Part shown: piece after piece, positions 42,327 to 49,649 of the stretch
Layout: the number at the start of each line of letters is the position of its first letter
Numbering within the stretch: the stretch's first letter is position 1
Assembly: GCA_019510435.1 (NCBI GenBank)
Contig: JAEKKJ010000024.1
Span: forward strand, 1-64,000
Direction of reading: 5' to 3'
Origin: Caulobacterales bacterium
Lineage (GTDB): Bacteria > Pseudomonadota > Alphaproteobacteria > Caulobacterales > Caulobacteraceae
DNA: 64,000 nt
Made by a program: the position numbers and the translations under genes
Notes under the pieces: model-generated
What the model saw: the letters and a program-made list of their open reading frames with translations, nothing else
What the model was told of the DNA's origin: nothing
Database searches by the model: none

Positions 42327-43580
42327 ATGTCCGAAGCCCTGATCATCGACGCCTGCCGCACGCCGCGCGGCATCGGCAAGGTCGGCAAGGGGGCCCTGGC
42401 CGACGAGCATCCGCAGCGTCTGGCCGCCACGGTGCTGGGCGCCATCGCCGAGCGCAACGGCCTCAACACCGCCGAGGTGGACGACATCATCTGGGGCACC
42501 TCGTCCCAGCGCGGCAAGCAGGGCAACGACATGGGCCGCATGGCCGCCCTCGACGCCGGCTACGACGTGCGCGCCTCCGGCGTCACCCTGGACCGCTTCT
42601 GCGGCTCGGGCATCACCGCGGTGAACCTGGCCGCGGCCCAGATCATGTCGGGCATGGAGGACCTGGTCATCGCAGGCGGCACCGAGATGATGTCCTACAC
42701 CGCCTCGTCCTCGCCGCAGCATGCGGCCTTCTTCGAGGGCCCGGCGTTGATGGACGCCGGCAACGCCCACCTGCGCAAGCTGCATCCCCAGTCGCACCAG
42801 GGCATCTGCGCCGACGCCATCGCCACCCTGGAGAACATCCCGCGCGAGGCCCTGGACGAGCTGGCCTATGTCAGCCAGCAGCGGGCCGCCAAGGCGATCG
42901 ACGAGGGCCGCTTCGACCGCTCGCTGGTGGCCGTCTACCACGAGGACGGCAGCCTCGCCCTCGACCGCGAGGAGTTCCCCCGCCCGCAGACCACGCTGGA
43001 GGGCCTGGCGTCCCTGAAGCCCTCGTTCGAGGCCATGGCCAATGTCCCGCTCGACGCCAGCGGGATCACGTTCGCGGGCCTGATCCAGCAGGTCTATCCC
43101 GACCTGAAGCTCACCCACGTGCACCACGCCGGCAACTCGTCGGGCGTCGTGGACGGCGCGGCGGCCGTGCTGCTGGCCTCTCCGGAGTATGCCAAGAAGA
43201 ACGGTCTGAAGGCCCGCGCCCGGGTGCTGGCCATGGCCAATGTCGGCGACAGCCCAACCCTGATGCTGAACGCGCCGGTGCCGGCCGCCCACAAGGTGCT
43301 GAAGAAGGCCGGCCTGACCCCCGACGACATCGACCTGTGGGAGATCAACGAGGCCTTCGCGGTGGTCGCCGAGAAGTTCATCCGCGACCTCAAGCTGGAC
43401 CGCGACAAGGTCAATGTGAACGGCGGCGCCATGGCCCTGGGCCATCCGATCGGCGCCACCGGTTCGATCCTCATCGGCACGCTGCTCGACGAACTGGAAC
43501 GCCGCGACCTCAAGCGCGGCCTGGTCACCATGTGCGCGGCGGGCGGCATGGCGCCGGCGATCATCATCGAGCGCATCTGA
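42327..43580 (+). CDS. Acetyl-CoA acyltransferase (thiolase)
   Basis: The 417-residue thiolase has the nucleophile C92 in DRFCGSGITA, NGGAMALGHPIGATGS with the catalytic His and the second Cys in MCAAGGMAPA. It cleaves or forms 3-ketoacyl-CoA; the FadI/FadA-like rather than PhaA-like length and N-terminus suggest a beta-oxidation role. GAGGAAG lies before the ATG. No fadB partner is next to it. Confidence 0.9.
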   Translation: MSEALIIDACRTPRGIGKVGKGALADEHPQRLAATVLGAIAERNGLNTAEVDDIIWGTSSQRGKQGNDMGRMAALDAGYDVRASGVTLDRFCGSGITAVNLAAAQIMSGMEDLVIAGGTEMMSYTASSSPQHAAFFEGPALMDAGNAHLRKLHPQSHQGICADAIATLENIPREALDELAYVSQQRAAKAIDEGRFDRSLVAVYHEDGSLALDREEFPRPQTTLEGLASLKPSFEAMANVPLDASGITFAGLIQQVYPDLKLTHVHHAGNSSGVVDGAAAVLLASPEYAKKNGLKARARVLAMANVGDSPTLMLNAPVPAAHKVLKKAGLTPDDIDLWEINEAFAVVAEKFIRDLKLDRDKVNVNGGAMALGHPIGATGSILIGTLLDELERRDLKRGLVTMCAAGGMAPAIIIERI

Positions 43581-43613
43581 ACGCCCGATCCGCGCGCGGA
43601 TCGCTGCAAGGAC

Positions 43614-43638
43614 CCCTCTCCCCCGGAGAGGGGTTTTT
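43614..43638 (+). terminator. Rho-independent terminator of the thiolase gene
   Basis: A perfect 9-bp stem (CCCCTCTCC / GGAGAGGGG), 2-base loop and TTTTT lie 33 bases after the thiolase stop. Confidence 0.88.
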
Positions 43639-43803
43639 GCGTTCTGGCCGGCCGCCCTGCGCACAGCGTGCGGTCAGGCAAGACGAAAAGAAGACCCGCT
43701 ACCCCAAGAATAGTCGTTAACAAGACATTAAGAACTGCGGGACTTTTTCCTGCGGAAGCTGCGGGCTGTCGATCTTTTGCCCCAATTTAAGCTCAAAGCT
43801 TAT

Positions 43804-43829
43804 GGAACGCAGAAGCGATTTCAGTTGTT
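43804..43829 (+). promoter_or_regulatory. Candidate EcfG-type general-stress promoter
   Basis: GGAAC, 17 bases, TGTT resembles the alphaproteobacterial EcfG consensus GGAAC-N16/17-CGTT, with one mismatch in the -10 part. It would start transcription near 43836, upstream of the kinase start codon at 43903. Confidence 0.35.
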
Positions 43830-43902
43830 GAAGCGACTGATGGCTGCAGAACGCCGCTTCCGCCACCGAAACAACCTTCGCCGTAGCGACGAGGACGGCC
43901 CC

Positions 43903-44601
43903 ATGTACCAAGGCGTTGCAGCAAATCAACCTGGCCTGGCCCGGGAACTGTCCAGCGCGCGGGCCCAGCTCGCCAGCCAGGAACGGCAGATCCAGGAGCT
44001 GAACCACCGGATCGCCAACAGCCTGCAGCTGGCGGCCGACATGCTGGTGTTCGAACAGCTGCGCGCCCGCGACCCGCTGGCCCAGGCCGCGCTGGAAGCC
44101 AGCCGCGCCCGCCTCGTGGCCGTGGGCGAGCTGCACCGCTACCTCTACGACCACGCCGACCGGGCGATGGTGGAGCTGAGGCCGTTCCTGGCCGGGCTCT
44201 GCAAGGCGGTGGGCGCGGCGACGGGCCTGGCGGTCGAGCTGGACGCCGACGGCGCCAGCGTGCCGGGCGACATGGCCCAGCAACTGGCCATCGCCATCAA
44301 CGAGTTCGCCATCAACGCCGCCAAGCACGCCTATGAAGGCCGCCCGGGCGGGCGCCTGGCGGTGACCTGCCGGCGCGAAGGCGCCGAGCTGGTGCTCAGC
44401 GTCGCCGATCGCGGCAAGGGGCTGAGTTCGGGAACCGGCGGCGGCGGCCTCGGAATGTCCATCGTCGCGGCCATCGTGCGCGACCTGAAGGGCGCCCTCA
44501 CCGCCCAGACCGACGCCGAAGGCGGCGCCCGCTTCACCATCCGCGCGCCCCTGGGCCCGCAGCCCCTGCCCCGCTCGTTCGAGGTCTGGACGCAGCTCTG
44601 A
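43903..44601 (+). CDS. HWE/HisKA_2 family histidine kinase without sensor domain
   Basis: The 232-residue soluble protein has an N-terminal coiled coil, an H-box with H35 (QELNHRIANSLQL) and a HATPase domain with N-box NEFAINAAKHAY (133-144) and G-box ADRGKGL plus GGGGLGMSIV. There is no membrane segment, PAS or GAF domain. Such kinases often act in the alphaproteobacterial general stress pathway or in light/nutrient sensing through partner proteins. The start at 43903 has AGGACGG upstream. Confidence 0.8.
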   Translation: MYQGVAANQPGLARELSSARAQLASQERQIQELNHRIANSLQLAADMLVFEQLRARDPLAQAALEASRARLVAVGELHRYLYDHADRAMVELRPFLAGLCKAVGAATGLAVELDADGASVPGDMAQQLAIAINEFAINAAKHAYEGRPGGRLAVTCRREGAELVLSVADRGKGLSSGTGGGGLGMSIVAAIVRDLKGALTAQTDAEGGARFTIRAPLGPQPLPRSFEVWTQL

Positions 44602-44605
44602 CCCC

Positions 44606-44630
44606 GGGGCCTAAATCCAGGCCCCATTCC
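44606..44630 (+). terminator. Terminator-like hairpin after the kinase
   Basis: GGGGCCT-6-AGGCCCC forms a perfect 7-bp stem 4 bases after the kinase stop, followed by only a weak T-rich tail (ATTCCTT). Confidence 0.55.
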
Positions 44631-44646
44631 TTCGCCAAAAAAAGAA

Positions 44647-44673
44647 GGCCGCCGGAGCCTTGCTCCGGCGGCC
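44647..44673 (-). terminator. Terminator of the Gly/Ala-rich protein gene
   Basis: A perfect 12-bp stem (GGCCGCCGGAGC / GCTCCGGCGGCC, 3-base loop). On the minus strand it is followed by CTTCTTTTTTT, so it ends the minus-strand transcript from 45336. Confidence 0.85.
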
Positions 44674-44739
44674 GGGCGCATGGGGTCTCGGGCCGGTCCT
44701 GCGGGGACCTCTCCAATCAGCGCCGGGACCCCAGCGCGA

Positions 44740-45336
44740 TCAGTGCTTGCGGGCCTTGGCCGAGCCGGACCCCGAGGTGGTCAGGTCGACGTCGCCGCCA
44801 TGGGCGCTGGCCGACATCGAGGCCGAGCCGGAACCGCTCGCAGAGCCGCCCGTCGGGATCACCGCCGGATCGAACCGCGGGACCGCGCCGCCGGCAGCAC
44901 CGGCCGCCGCAGCGCCGCCCGCCTCGGCCTGGGCGAGGGCCGAACTGGCCTGGCTATGCGCCTGGCCGGTGGCCGAGCCGGCCTCCTGCACCCGCGCCTG
45001 GGCGTTCTGCAGCCCTGTGGTGGTCGCCGCGTTCGCCGCGGCGTTGGCTGCGCCCGACGCCGCCGCGGGCGCCGACGTGACCCGGCCCGCCCCGCCCAGG
45101 GCGCCGGTGACGGAGCCGCCCAGGCCCGCCGTGGAGGGCGCACCCACATGGCCGGCGCCGTTCACCGCGCCACCCAGGGAGCCGCCCAGCGATCCGCCGA
45201 CGCCGCCGACCATGCCGCCGAGGCTGCCGGTCGCGCCCAGGCTGCCGCCCAGGGCGCCGCCGAGCAACTGTGCGTTCGCCGCGCCGGTCGAAAGGGCCAG
45301 AAGGGCGGCCGCCGCCGCCAGGGACTTCACAAGCAT
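44740..45336 (-). CDS. Exported glycine/alanine-rich low-complexity protein
   Basis: The 198-residue protein has a signal peptide (MLVKSLAAAAALLALSTGAANA then QLLGG) and a mature part built of GGSLGG/GALGG/GGVGG-like repeats, then Ala/Ser/Gln-rich sequence and a Ser/Gly-rich C-terminus. No enzyme domain is visible. It is likely a secreted structural, matrix or surface protein. GAGGAGA precedes the start. A promoter-like motif shared with the sigma-factor operon and S8 protease lies at 45378-45403. Confidence 0.75.
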   Translation of the reverse strand: MLVKSLAAAAALLALSTGAANAQLLGGALGGSLGATGSLGGMVGGVGGSLGGSLGGAVNGAGHVGAPSTAGLGGSVTGALGGAGRVTSAPAAASGAANAAANAATTTGLQNAQARVQEAGSATGQAHSQASSALAQAEAGGAAAAGAAGGAVPRFDPAVIPTGGSASGSGSASMSASAHGGDVDLTTSGSGSAKARKH

Positions 45337-45377
45337 CGCAGGTCTCCTCACCGGAAAATCCAGGGATCGAGAGGTCC

Positions 45378-45403
45378 AACGACGCGGGCCGGCGGTTTCA
45401 TCC
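45378..45403 (-). promoter_or_regulatory. ECF-type promoter motif, Gly/Ala-rich gene
   Basis: On the minus strand GGATGAAAC (45403-45395), 13 bases, CGTT (45381-45378), 42 bases before the start codon. The same motif with identical spacing precedes the sigma-factor operon and the S8 protease. Confidence 0.65.
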
Positions 45404-45419
45404 CGCCGACGCCCGAAAT

Positions 45420-46991
45420 TCAGCGCGGGCCAGCCGCGTAGCGGACGGTCTGGGGCCGCACGGCCAGTTCGAAGGCCACGAGGCCGCGCCCATAGACCGG
45501 ATCCGGCCCGCGCGCGCCCAGGTCGACCGCCTGGCGGGCCAGGGCCTCCACCGCCTGGCGCGCCCGGCCGGGATCCGCCTCGGGCAGCAGCGCAGCCAGC
45601 CGGCCCGCCACCAGCGGCGCGGCGAAGGAGGTGCCGCGCACCTCGGCCATCGCCCCGTCCAGTCCAGAGGCCAGCATGTCCGCGCCCGGTGCGGCAAAGG
45701 CCACCTGTGCGCCTCGGCCGGCTTCGGGCAGGACGCGGCGGCGCGCGTCCACGCCCGTGACGGCCACCACGCCGGGATAGGCGGCCGGATAGAGCGGCGG
45801 GGCGGCGGGGCCCTCGTTGCCGACGGCCGCCACGATCAGGTGGCCGCGGGCCAGGGTGGCCGCCACGGCCGCGCCCAGCACCGCGTTCGGGGGCCCGACG
45901 AGGCTGACGTTGACCACCGGCACGCGCGCCTGGACCAGCCAGCCCAGCGCCCGCACCACCGCCAGGGCCGAACCGCCGGCCGGGGTCGTCCCATAGACGT
46001 CGGCCACATAGAGCGTCGCCCCGGGCGCCGCGCCTCGGAATCCTGGCCCCTCGCCCACCAGCAGCGAGGCCACCGCCGCACCGTGGGCGGTGGCCTTGAG
46101 CCCTCCCGGCGCGAAGGCCTGCTGCACCAGCCGCGCATGCTGCAGCGCCGGGATGGCGGCGGGCGCGGCGCCATCGACCAGGCCGATCCGCAGGCCCTTT
46201 GCTGGCCGAGGGTTGGCGGATCCCACCGCGGGACGCCCCGCCGCCGCCACGCCGCTCTCGAAATAGATGTGGTCCAGGTCGTAGCGCCCGGCCGGATCGA
46301 GCGCACGCAACCGCCGCAGCGCCTCCGCCGCTGCCATGCCGCGCGGCGTCGCGAGGGTCACGGTCGCCAGGTCGAGCCCCGCCACCGTCTCCTGGGCCCG
46401 CACGGCGAACCCCGCGGCACGCGCCTGCGCCAGGGCCGCCGGCGAGACATCGAGGCCGAGGATCTCGCCCCGGAGCGCCGGATGGCCCGCCGCATCGGGC
46501 TCCACCGCCTCGGGATGCAGCGCCAGCAGGGCGTCGGCCTGGGCGCGGTAGCTCTCGGCGTCGGTGGCCAAGCTCGCCGCCACCGCGGAAATCGGCGCCG
46601 CGGCCTTCAGCGACACCACGCCGAGGGCGTCGCGCGATACGCTGAGCGCCCGCGGCTCGAGGCTGGTGGAGAGTTCGAGCGTCGCGACCGCGCCGCCGGC
46701 CCCGATGGGAGGCAGCTTGGCGGCCACGGCGGCGGCCTGGTCCGCCGTGCGCGCGGTGGGGGCCGGCGCCGCGACCCGGCTCAGGGCGGAGGTGGCCAGG
46801 GCGCCTGGCGCGACGCCCGCAGAAGAAACACTGGCCTGGGACGCGGCCGGCGTGGCGGCGGGCGCAGGCGGAACGGCCGGCAGCGCCAGGGGTGGCAGGC
46901 CCGCCACAGCGCCCAGCTGCGCCTGCGCGGGACCCCATACAGCCAGCCCGGCCGCCACCGCGGCGGCGATGCGTCCCCAGGCGGACTTCAT
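45420..46991 (-). CDS. Exported S8 (subtilisin-like) serine protease
   Basis: The 523-residue protein has a Sec signal peptide (residues 1-24, AQA), an Ala/Pro-rich propeptide-like region to about 260, and an S8 domain with D273 (IGLVDGA), H303 (TAHGAAVAS), oxyanion N392 (GNEGP) and S455 (GTSFAAP). The long N-terminal region may be an inhibitory or anchoring domain. It is divergent from the ECF sigma operon and shares its promoter motif, so it is probably controlled by it. Confidence 0.88.
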   Translation of the reverse strand: MKSAWGRIAAAVAAGLAVWGPAQAQLGAVAGLPPLALPAVPPAPAATPAASQASVSSAGVAPGALATSALSRVAAPAPTARTADQAAAVAAKLPPIGAGGAVATLELSTSLEPRALSVSRDALGVVSLKAAAPISAVAASLATDAESYRAQADALLALHPEAVEPDAAGHPALRGEILGLDVSPAALAQARAAGFAVRAQETVAGLDLATVTLATPRGMAAAEALRRLRALDPAGRYDLDHIYFESGVAAAGRPAVGSANPRPAKGLRIGLVDGAAPAAIPALQHARLVQQAFAPGGLKATAHGAAVASLLVGEGPGFRGAAPGATLYVADVYGTTPAGGSALAVVRALGWLVQARVPVVNVSLVGPPNAVLGAAVAATLARGHLIVAAVGNEGPAAPPLYPAAYPGVVAVTGVDARRRVLPEAGRGAQVAFAAPGADMLASGLDGAMAEVRGTSFAAPLVAGRLAALLPEADPGRARQAVEALARQAVDLGARGPDPVYGRGLVAFELAVRPQTVRYAAGPR

Positions 46992-47052
46992 ACGGGGCTC
47001 CTCTTTCTCGCCGCTTTCAACGCCCCAGCTTCGGCGTTTTCATGGCCTCAAC

Positions 47053-47084
47053 GGATGAAACGGCCGGTGCGGTTCGTTTCATCC
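47053..47084. promoter_or_regulatory. Divergent ECF-type promoter motif (sigma operon and S8 protease)
   Basis: GGATGAAACG (47053-47062) and CGTTTCATCC (47075-47084) form a perfect 10-bp inverted repeat. Each strand reads GGATGAAAC-N13-CGTT: plus toward the sigma gene, minus toward the protease. Read as GGATG-N17-CGTT it fits usual ECF promoter geometry. A repressor operator is the alternative reading. Confidence 0.65.
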
Positions 47085-47101
47085 GGGAAGAAGGTTGAGT
47101 C

Positions 47102-47596
47102 TTGGACCGCCTGGAACGCGCGATCGTCGACCTCCTGCCGCGGCTGCGCCGGTTCGCCCGGACGCTGAGCCGCGACATGGCCGACGCCGACGACCTGGTG
47201 CAGCAGACCGTGGAGCGGGCGCTCGTCCACCGCGGCCAGTGGCGGCTCGGCACGCGCCTGGACAGCTGGATGTTCCGCATCATGAAGAACGCCTGGATCG
47301 ATGAGAGCCGCGCCCGCCGCCGTCGCACCGCGGTGCTGGCGCCCGAGGAGGACGGCGCCAACACCGGCCTCGACGGCGCCCAGGCGCTGGAGGCCCGGCT
47401 GGAGGCGCGGGCGGTGGCGGACGCCATGGGCCGCCTGCCCGACGACCAGCGCCTGGCCGTGGCGCTGGTCCTGGTGGAGGGCCTCTCCTATCGCGAGGCG
47501 GCCGAGGTGCTGGAGGTGCCGCAGGGCACCCTGACCAGCCGGCTGGGCCGTGGCCGCGCCGCCCTCCTGGCCGACCTGGCGGGAGGCGCGCCATGA
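47102..47596 (+). CDS. ECF sigma factor
   Basis: The 164-residue protein has sigma region 2 (LRRFARTLSRDMADADDLVQQTVERAL, then SWMFRIMKNAWIDE) and region 4 (VLVEGLSYREAAEVLEVPQGTLTSRLGRGRAAL). The start is TTG with AAGAAGG upstream. Its stop overlaps the anti-sigma gene (ATGA). It should direct transcription of its own operon and, by shared motif, of the protease and Gly-rich gene. Confidence 0.9.
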   Translation: MDRLERAIVDLLPRLRRFARTLSRDMADADDLVQQTVERALVHRGQWRLGTRLDSWMFRIMKNAWIDESRARRRRTAVLAPEEDGANTGLDGAQALEARLEARAVADAMGRLPDDQRLAVALVLVEGLSYREAAEVLEVPQGTLTSRLGRGRAALLADLAGGAP

Positions 47597-48261
47597 GCGA
47601 GCTGGAGCAGCTGATGGCCTATGTGGACGGCGAGCTGGACGCCGCGGACCGCGCCGCCTTCGAGGCGCGGATGGCCGCCGAGCCGGAGCTGGCCGCGCAG
47701 GTGGCGGCCCATAGCGCGCTGGCCGACCAGATTGGCCGCACCTACGCGCCCGCGCTCCAAGAAGAGGTTCCCCTGCGGCTGCGTCTCGCGGCCCAGGCGG
47801 CCAACGACGGAGGCACACGCAGGCTGGCGCCCTGGATCGCGGCCGCGGCCAGCCTGGTGATCGGCGTCCTCGCCGGCCAGGCGATCCAGCCGCCGCCGCT
47901 GGCCGTTGGCGGCGCGGTGCCGGCGCGGCTCGCGCTCGCCAAGGCGCTGGACCGGGATCTCGCCGCTGACCCCGGCCCAGTCCGCATCGGCCTGACCTTC
48001 CGCGACGCGCGGGGCCGCTACTGCCGCACCTTCGAGAGCGCACAGGACCGCCTGGCCGGCCTGGCCTGCCGCGACGGCGCGCGCTGGCGCCTGGAGACCG
48101 CCACGGCGTGGGCGGCGGCGGCTTCGCAGCCCGACTACCGCACCGCGGCGAGCGAAACGCCCCCGGCGGTGCTCGCGGCTGTGGACGCCGCCATGGCCGG
48201 CCAGGCGCTGGATGCGGCGCAGGAACGCGCTGCGCGCGACCAGGGCTGGCGCCAGCAATAG
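47593..48261 (+). CDS. Membrane anti-sigma factor
   Basis: The 222-residue protein has an anti-sigma N-terminus (LEQLMAYVDGELDAADRAAFE, residues 4-24), a single membrane segment (about 80-98) and an extracytoplasmic domain with two cysteines (YCRTFES and LACRDGARW). It lacks the HxxxCxxC zinc motif. It probably holds the sigma factor at the membrane until a periplasmic signal is sensed; the two outer cysteines could form a redox-sensitive disulfide. Confidence 0.85.
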   Translation: MSELEQLMAYVDGELDAADRAAFEARMAAEPELAAQVAAHSALADQIGRTYAPALQEEVPLRLRLAAQAANDGGTRRLAPWIAAAASLVIGVLAGQAIQPPPLAVGGAVPARLALAKALDRDLAADPGPVRIGLTFRDARGRYCRTFESAQDRLAGLACRDGARWRLETATAWAAAASQPDYRTAASETPPAVLAAVDAAMAGQALDAAQERAARDQGWRQQ

Positions 48262-48268
48262 CTGCGTC

Positions 48269-48685
48269 TCAGGAGTCCAGTTCGCGCGCGTCCGGGTATT
48301 GGCTGGACAGTTTTTCGACGGCGTCCTTCAGGGTGTCGATCGCCTCGTCCACGGCGGCGCGCTGAGCCTCCAGCTCGGCGATCCGGCCGCGGAAGATGCG
48401 GATGGCCTCGCGGTCCTGGGCCGCCACGCCCTCCTCGTCATAGAGGTCGAGGATGTCGCGGATCTGGGCGATCGAGAGGCCCACACGGCGGCCGTTCAGG
48501 ATCAGCTTCAGCCGGGCGCGGTCCTTGTAGGAATAGACCCGGCTGGTGTCGCGCCGGGCCGGGGCGAGCAGCCCCTGCTCCTCGTAGAAGCGCAGCGCCC
48601 GCGGCGTGGCGCCGAACTCGCGGCAAAGCTGGGTGATCGAATAGGTGCGGAAGGGCGGTCGGCGGTGCGACAGGATCATGTTCAT
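48269..48685 (-). CDS. MerR family transcriptional regulator
   Basis: The 138-residue protein has an N-terminal MerR winged helix (YSITQLCREFGATPRALRFYEEQGLL, then the wing RDTSRVYSYKDRARLK) and a C-terminal dimerisation coiled coil (RIAELEAQRAAVDEAIDTLK). It has no metal-binding cysteine cluster, so it is of the organic-ligand type, resembling acyl-CoA catabolism regulators. Start chosen for GAGGAGG upstream. Divergent from the LuxR gene. Confidence 0.85.
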   Translation of the reverse strand: MNMILSHRRPPFRTYSITQLCREFGATPRALRFYEEQGLLAPARRDTSRVYSYKDRARLKLILNGRRVGLSIAQIRDILDLYDEEGVAAQDREAIRIFRGRIAELEAQRAAVDEAIDTLKDAVEKLSSQYPDARELDS

Positions 48686-48826
48686 CGGCTTTTCCTCCTC
48701 AGGCCCGTCGGCGACGCGGGCGTTGTCCGTTCGGATCTGTTTGGCCTCGGCGCATCGCGCCGCGCGCCGCGACCTTGCGGGCCGCGGCGGCGCGCAACAA
48801 GCTAGCGGAAGTGATAGGGGCGAGGG

Positions 48827-49612
48827 ATGGCCGCCGCCGAAGACCACCTTGCCGCCGCCGAAGCGCTCGCCCGGGAGATCATGGCGATCGGCGCCCGCGT
48901 GGGCCTGCCGTTCGTGGCCGCCACCAGCGACATCGGCTCGCCCCGGCTGCCGGTCGGGACGGACGGGCGGCCGCTGGCCGAGACCGTGTTCCGCTGGATC
49001 GACCCCGAGCTCCGCTACTGGGAGGACCATGGTTTCGCGCTGCGGGCCATGGGGATCCATGTGGCGCGCGCATGCGCCGAGCCCTTCTGGCTGGCGCAGG
49101 GCCGCTTCGGCTCCTGGCGGCCGAACGCAGCGCTGGAGGCGTTCTCGGCGGAGTGGCCGTTCGAGACCCACGGCGCGGCCGCCTGCATCGTGGCGCCCAT
49201 CCACCTGCCCAAGGGCGTGATCGGGGTGGTGATCTGGGGGACGCCCGACGCCGGCTTCGACGTCAAGGCGGCCTTCGACGCGCACGCGCCGCAGATGCAC
49301 CTCCTGGCGCTGCGGTTCGTGGCCACCTACGAGGACGCGGTGGCCGGCTCCGACCAGGCGCCAGCGCGGCTGACGCGGCGCGAAATCCAGTGCCTGAAGT
49401 GGGCGGCGGCGGGCAAGACCGACGCCGAGATCGCCGAGATCGTGGCCATCTCCCTGGCCACGGTCCGGTTCCACGTCGCCAACGCCGCCCGCAAGCTCTC
49501 GGCCGGCGGTCGCGCCCAGGCCGTGCAGCGCGCTGCCGCCTTAGGGTACATCGGTGCGATTCCGGCAGGCGCGGCGTCGCGTCCCACTCGAAATCGCCCT
49601 CGAAGCGAGTAG
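48827..49612 (+). CDS. LuxR-type transcriptional regulator (solo)
   Basis: The 261-residue protein has an N-terminal ligand-binding domain of the autoinducer type (about 10-165, with FRWIDPELRYWEDHGF) and a C-terminal LuxR helix-turn-helix (LTRREIQCLKWAAAGKTDAE, then ISLATVRFHVANAARKL). There is no luxI-type synthase in the window, so it may respond to foreign or plant signals. It is followed closely by the TPR-CHAT gene. Confidence 0.82.
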   Translation: MAAAEDHLAAAEALAREIMAIGARVGLPFVAATSDIGSPRLPVGTDGRPLAETVFRWIDPELRYWEDHGFALRAMGIHVARACAEPFWLAQGRFGSWRPNAALEAFSAEWPFETHGAAACIVAPIHLPKGVIGVVIWGTPDAGFDVKAAFDAHAPQMHLLALRFVATYEDAVAGSDQAPARLTRREIQCLKWAAAGKTDAEIAEIVAISLATVRFHVANAARKLSAGGRAQAVQRAAALGYIGAIPAGAASRPTRNRPRSE

Positions 49613-49649
49613 GCTCCCGCCCTACGGGAATCGCAACGGAACGGGGAAT

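Larger units (their letters stand above)
43581..43902 (+). other. Intergenic region, thiolase to HWE kinase
   Basis: This 322-base gap holds the thiolase terminator (43614-43638) and, nearer the kinase, a promoter-like GGAAC-N17-TGTT (43804-43829). An open frame begins at 43777 in phase with the kinase, but it overlaps that promoter-like element and has no upstream ribosome-binding site, so I treat it as untranslated. Nothing else is seen. Confidence 0.6.

Noticed and set aside
43777..43902. Upstream start that adds 42 residues to the HWE kinase
   Set aside because: No ribosome-binding site, a basic non-conserved extension, and overlap with a promoter-like element; ATG 43903 has a good site.
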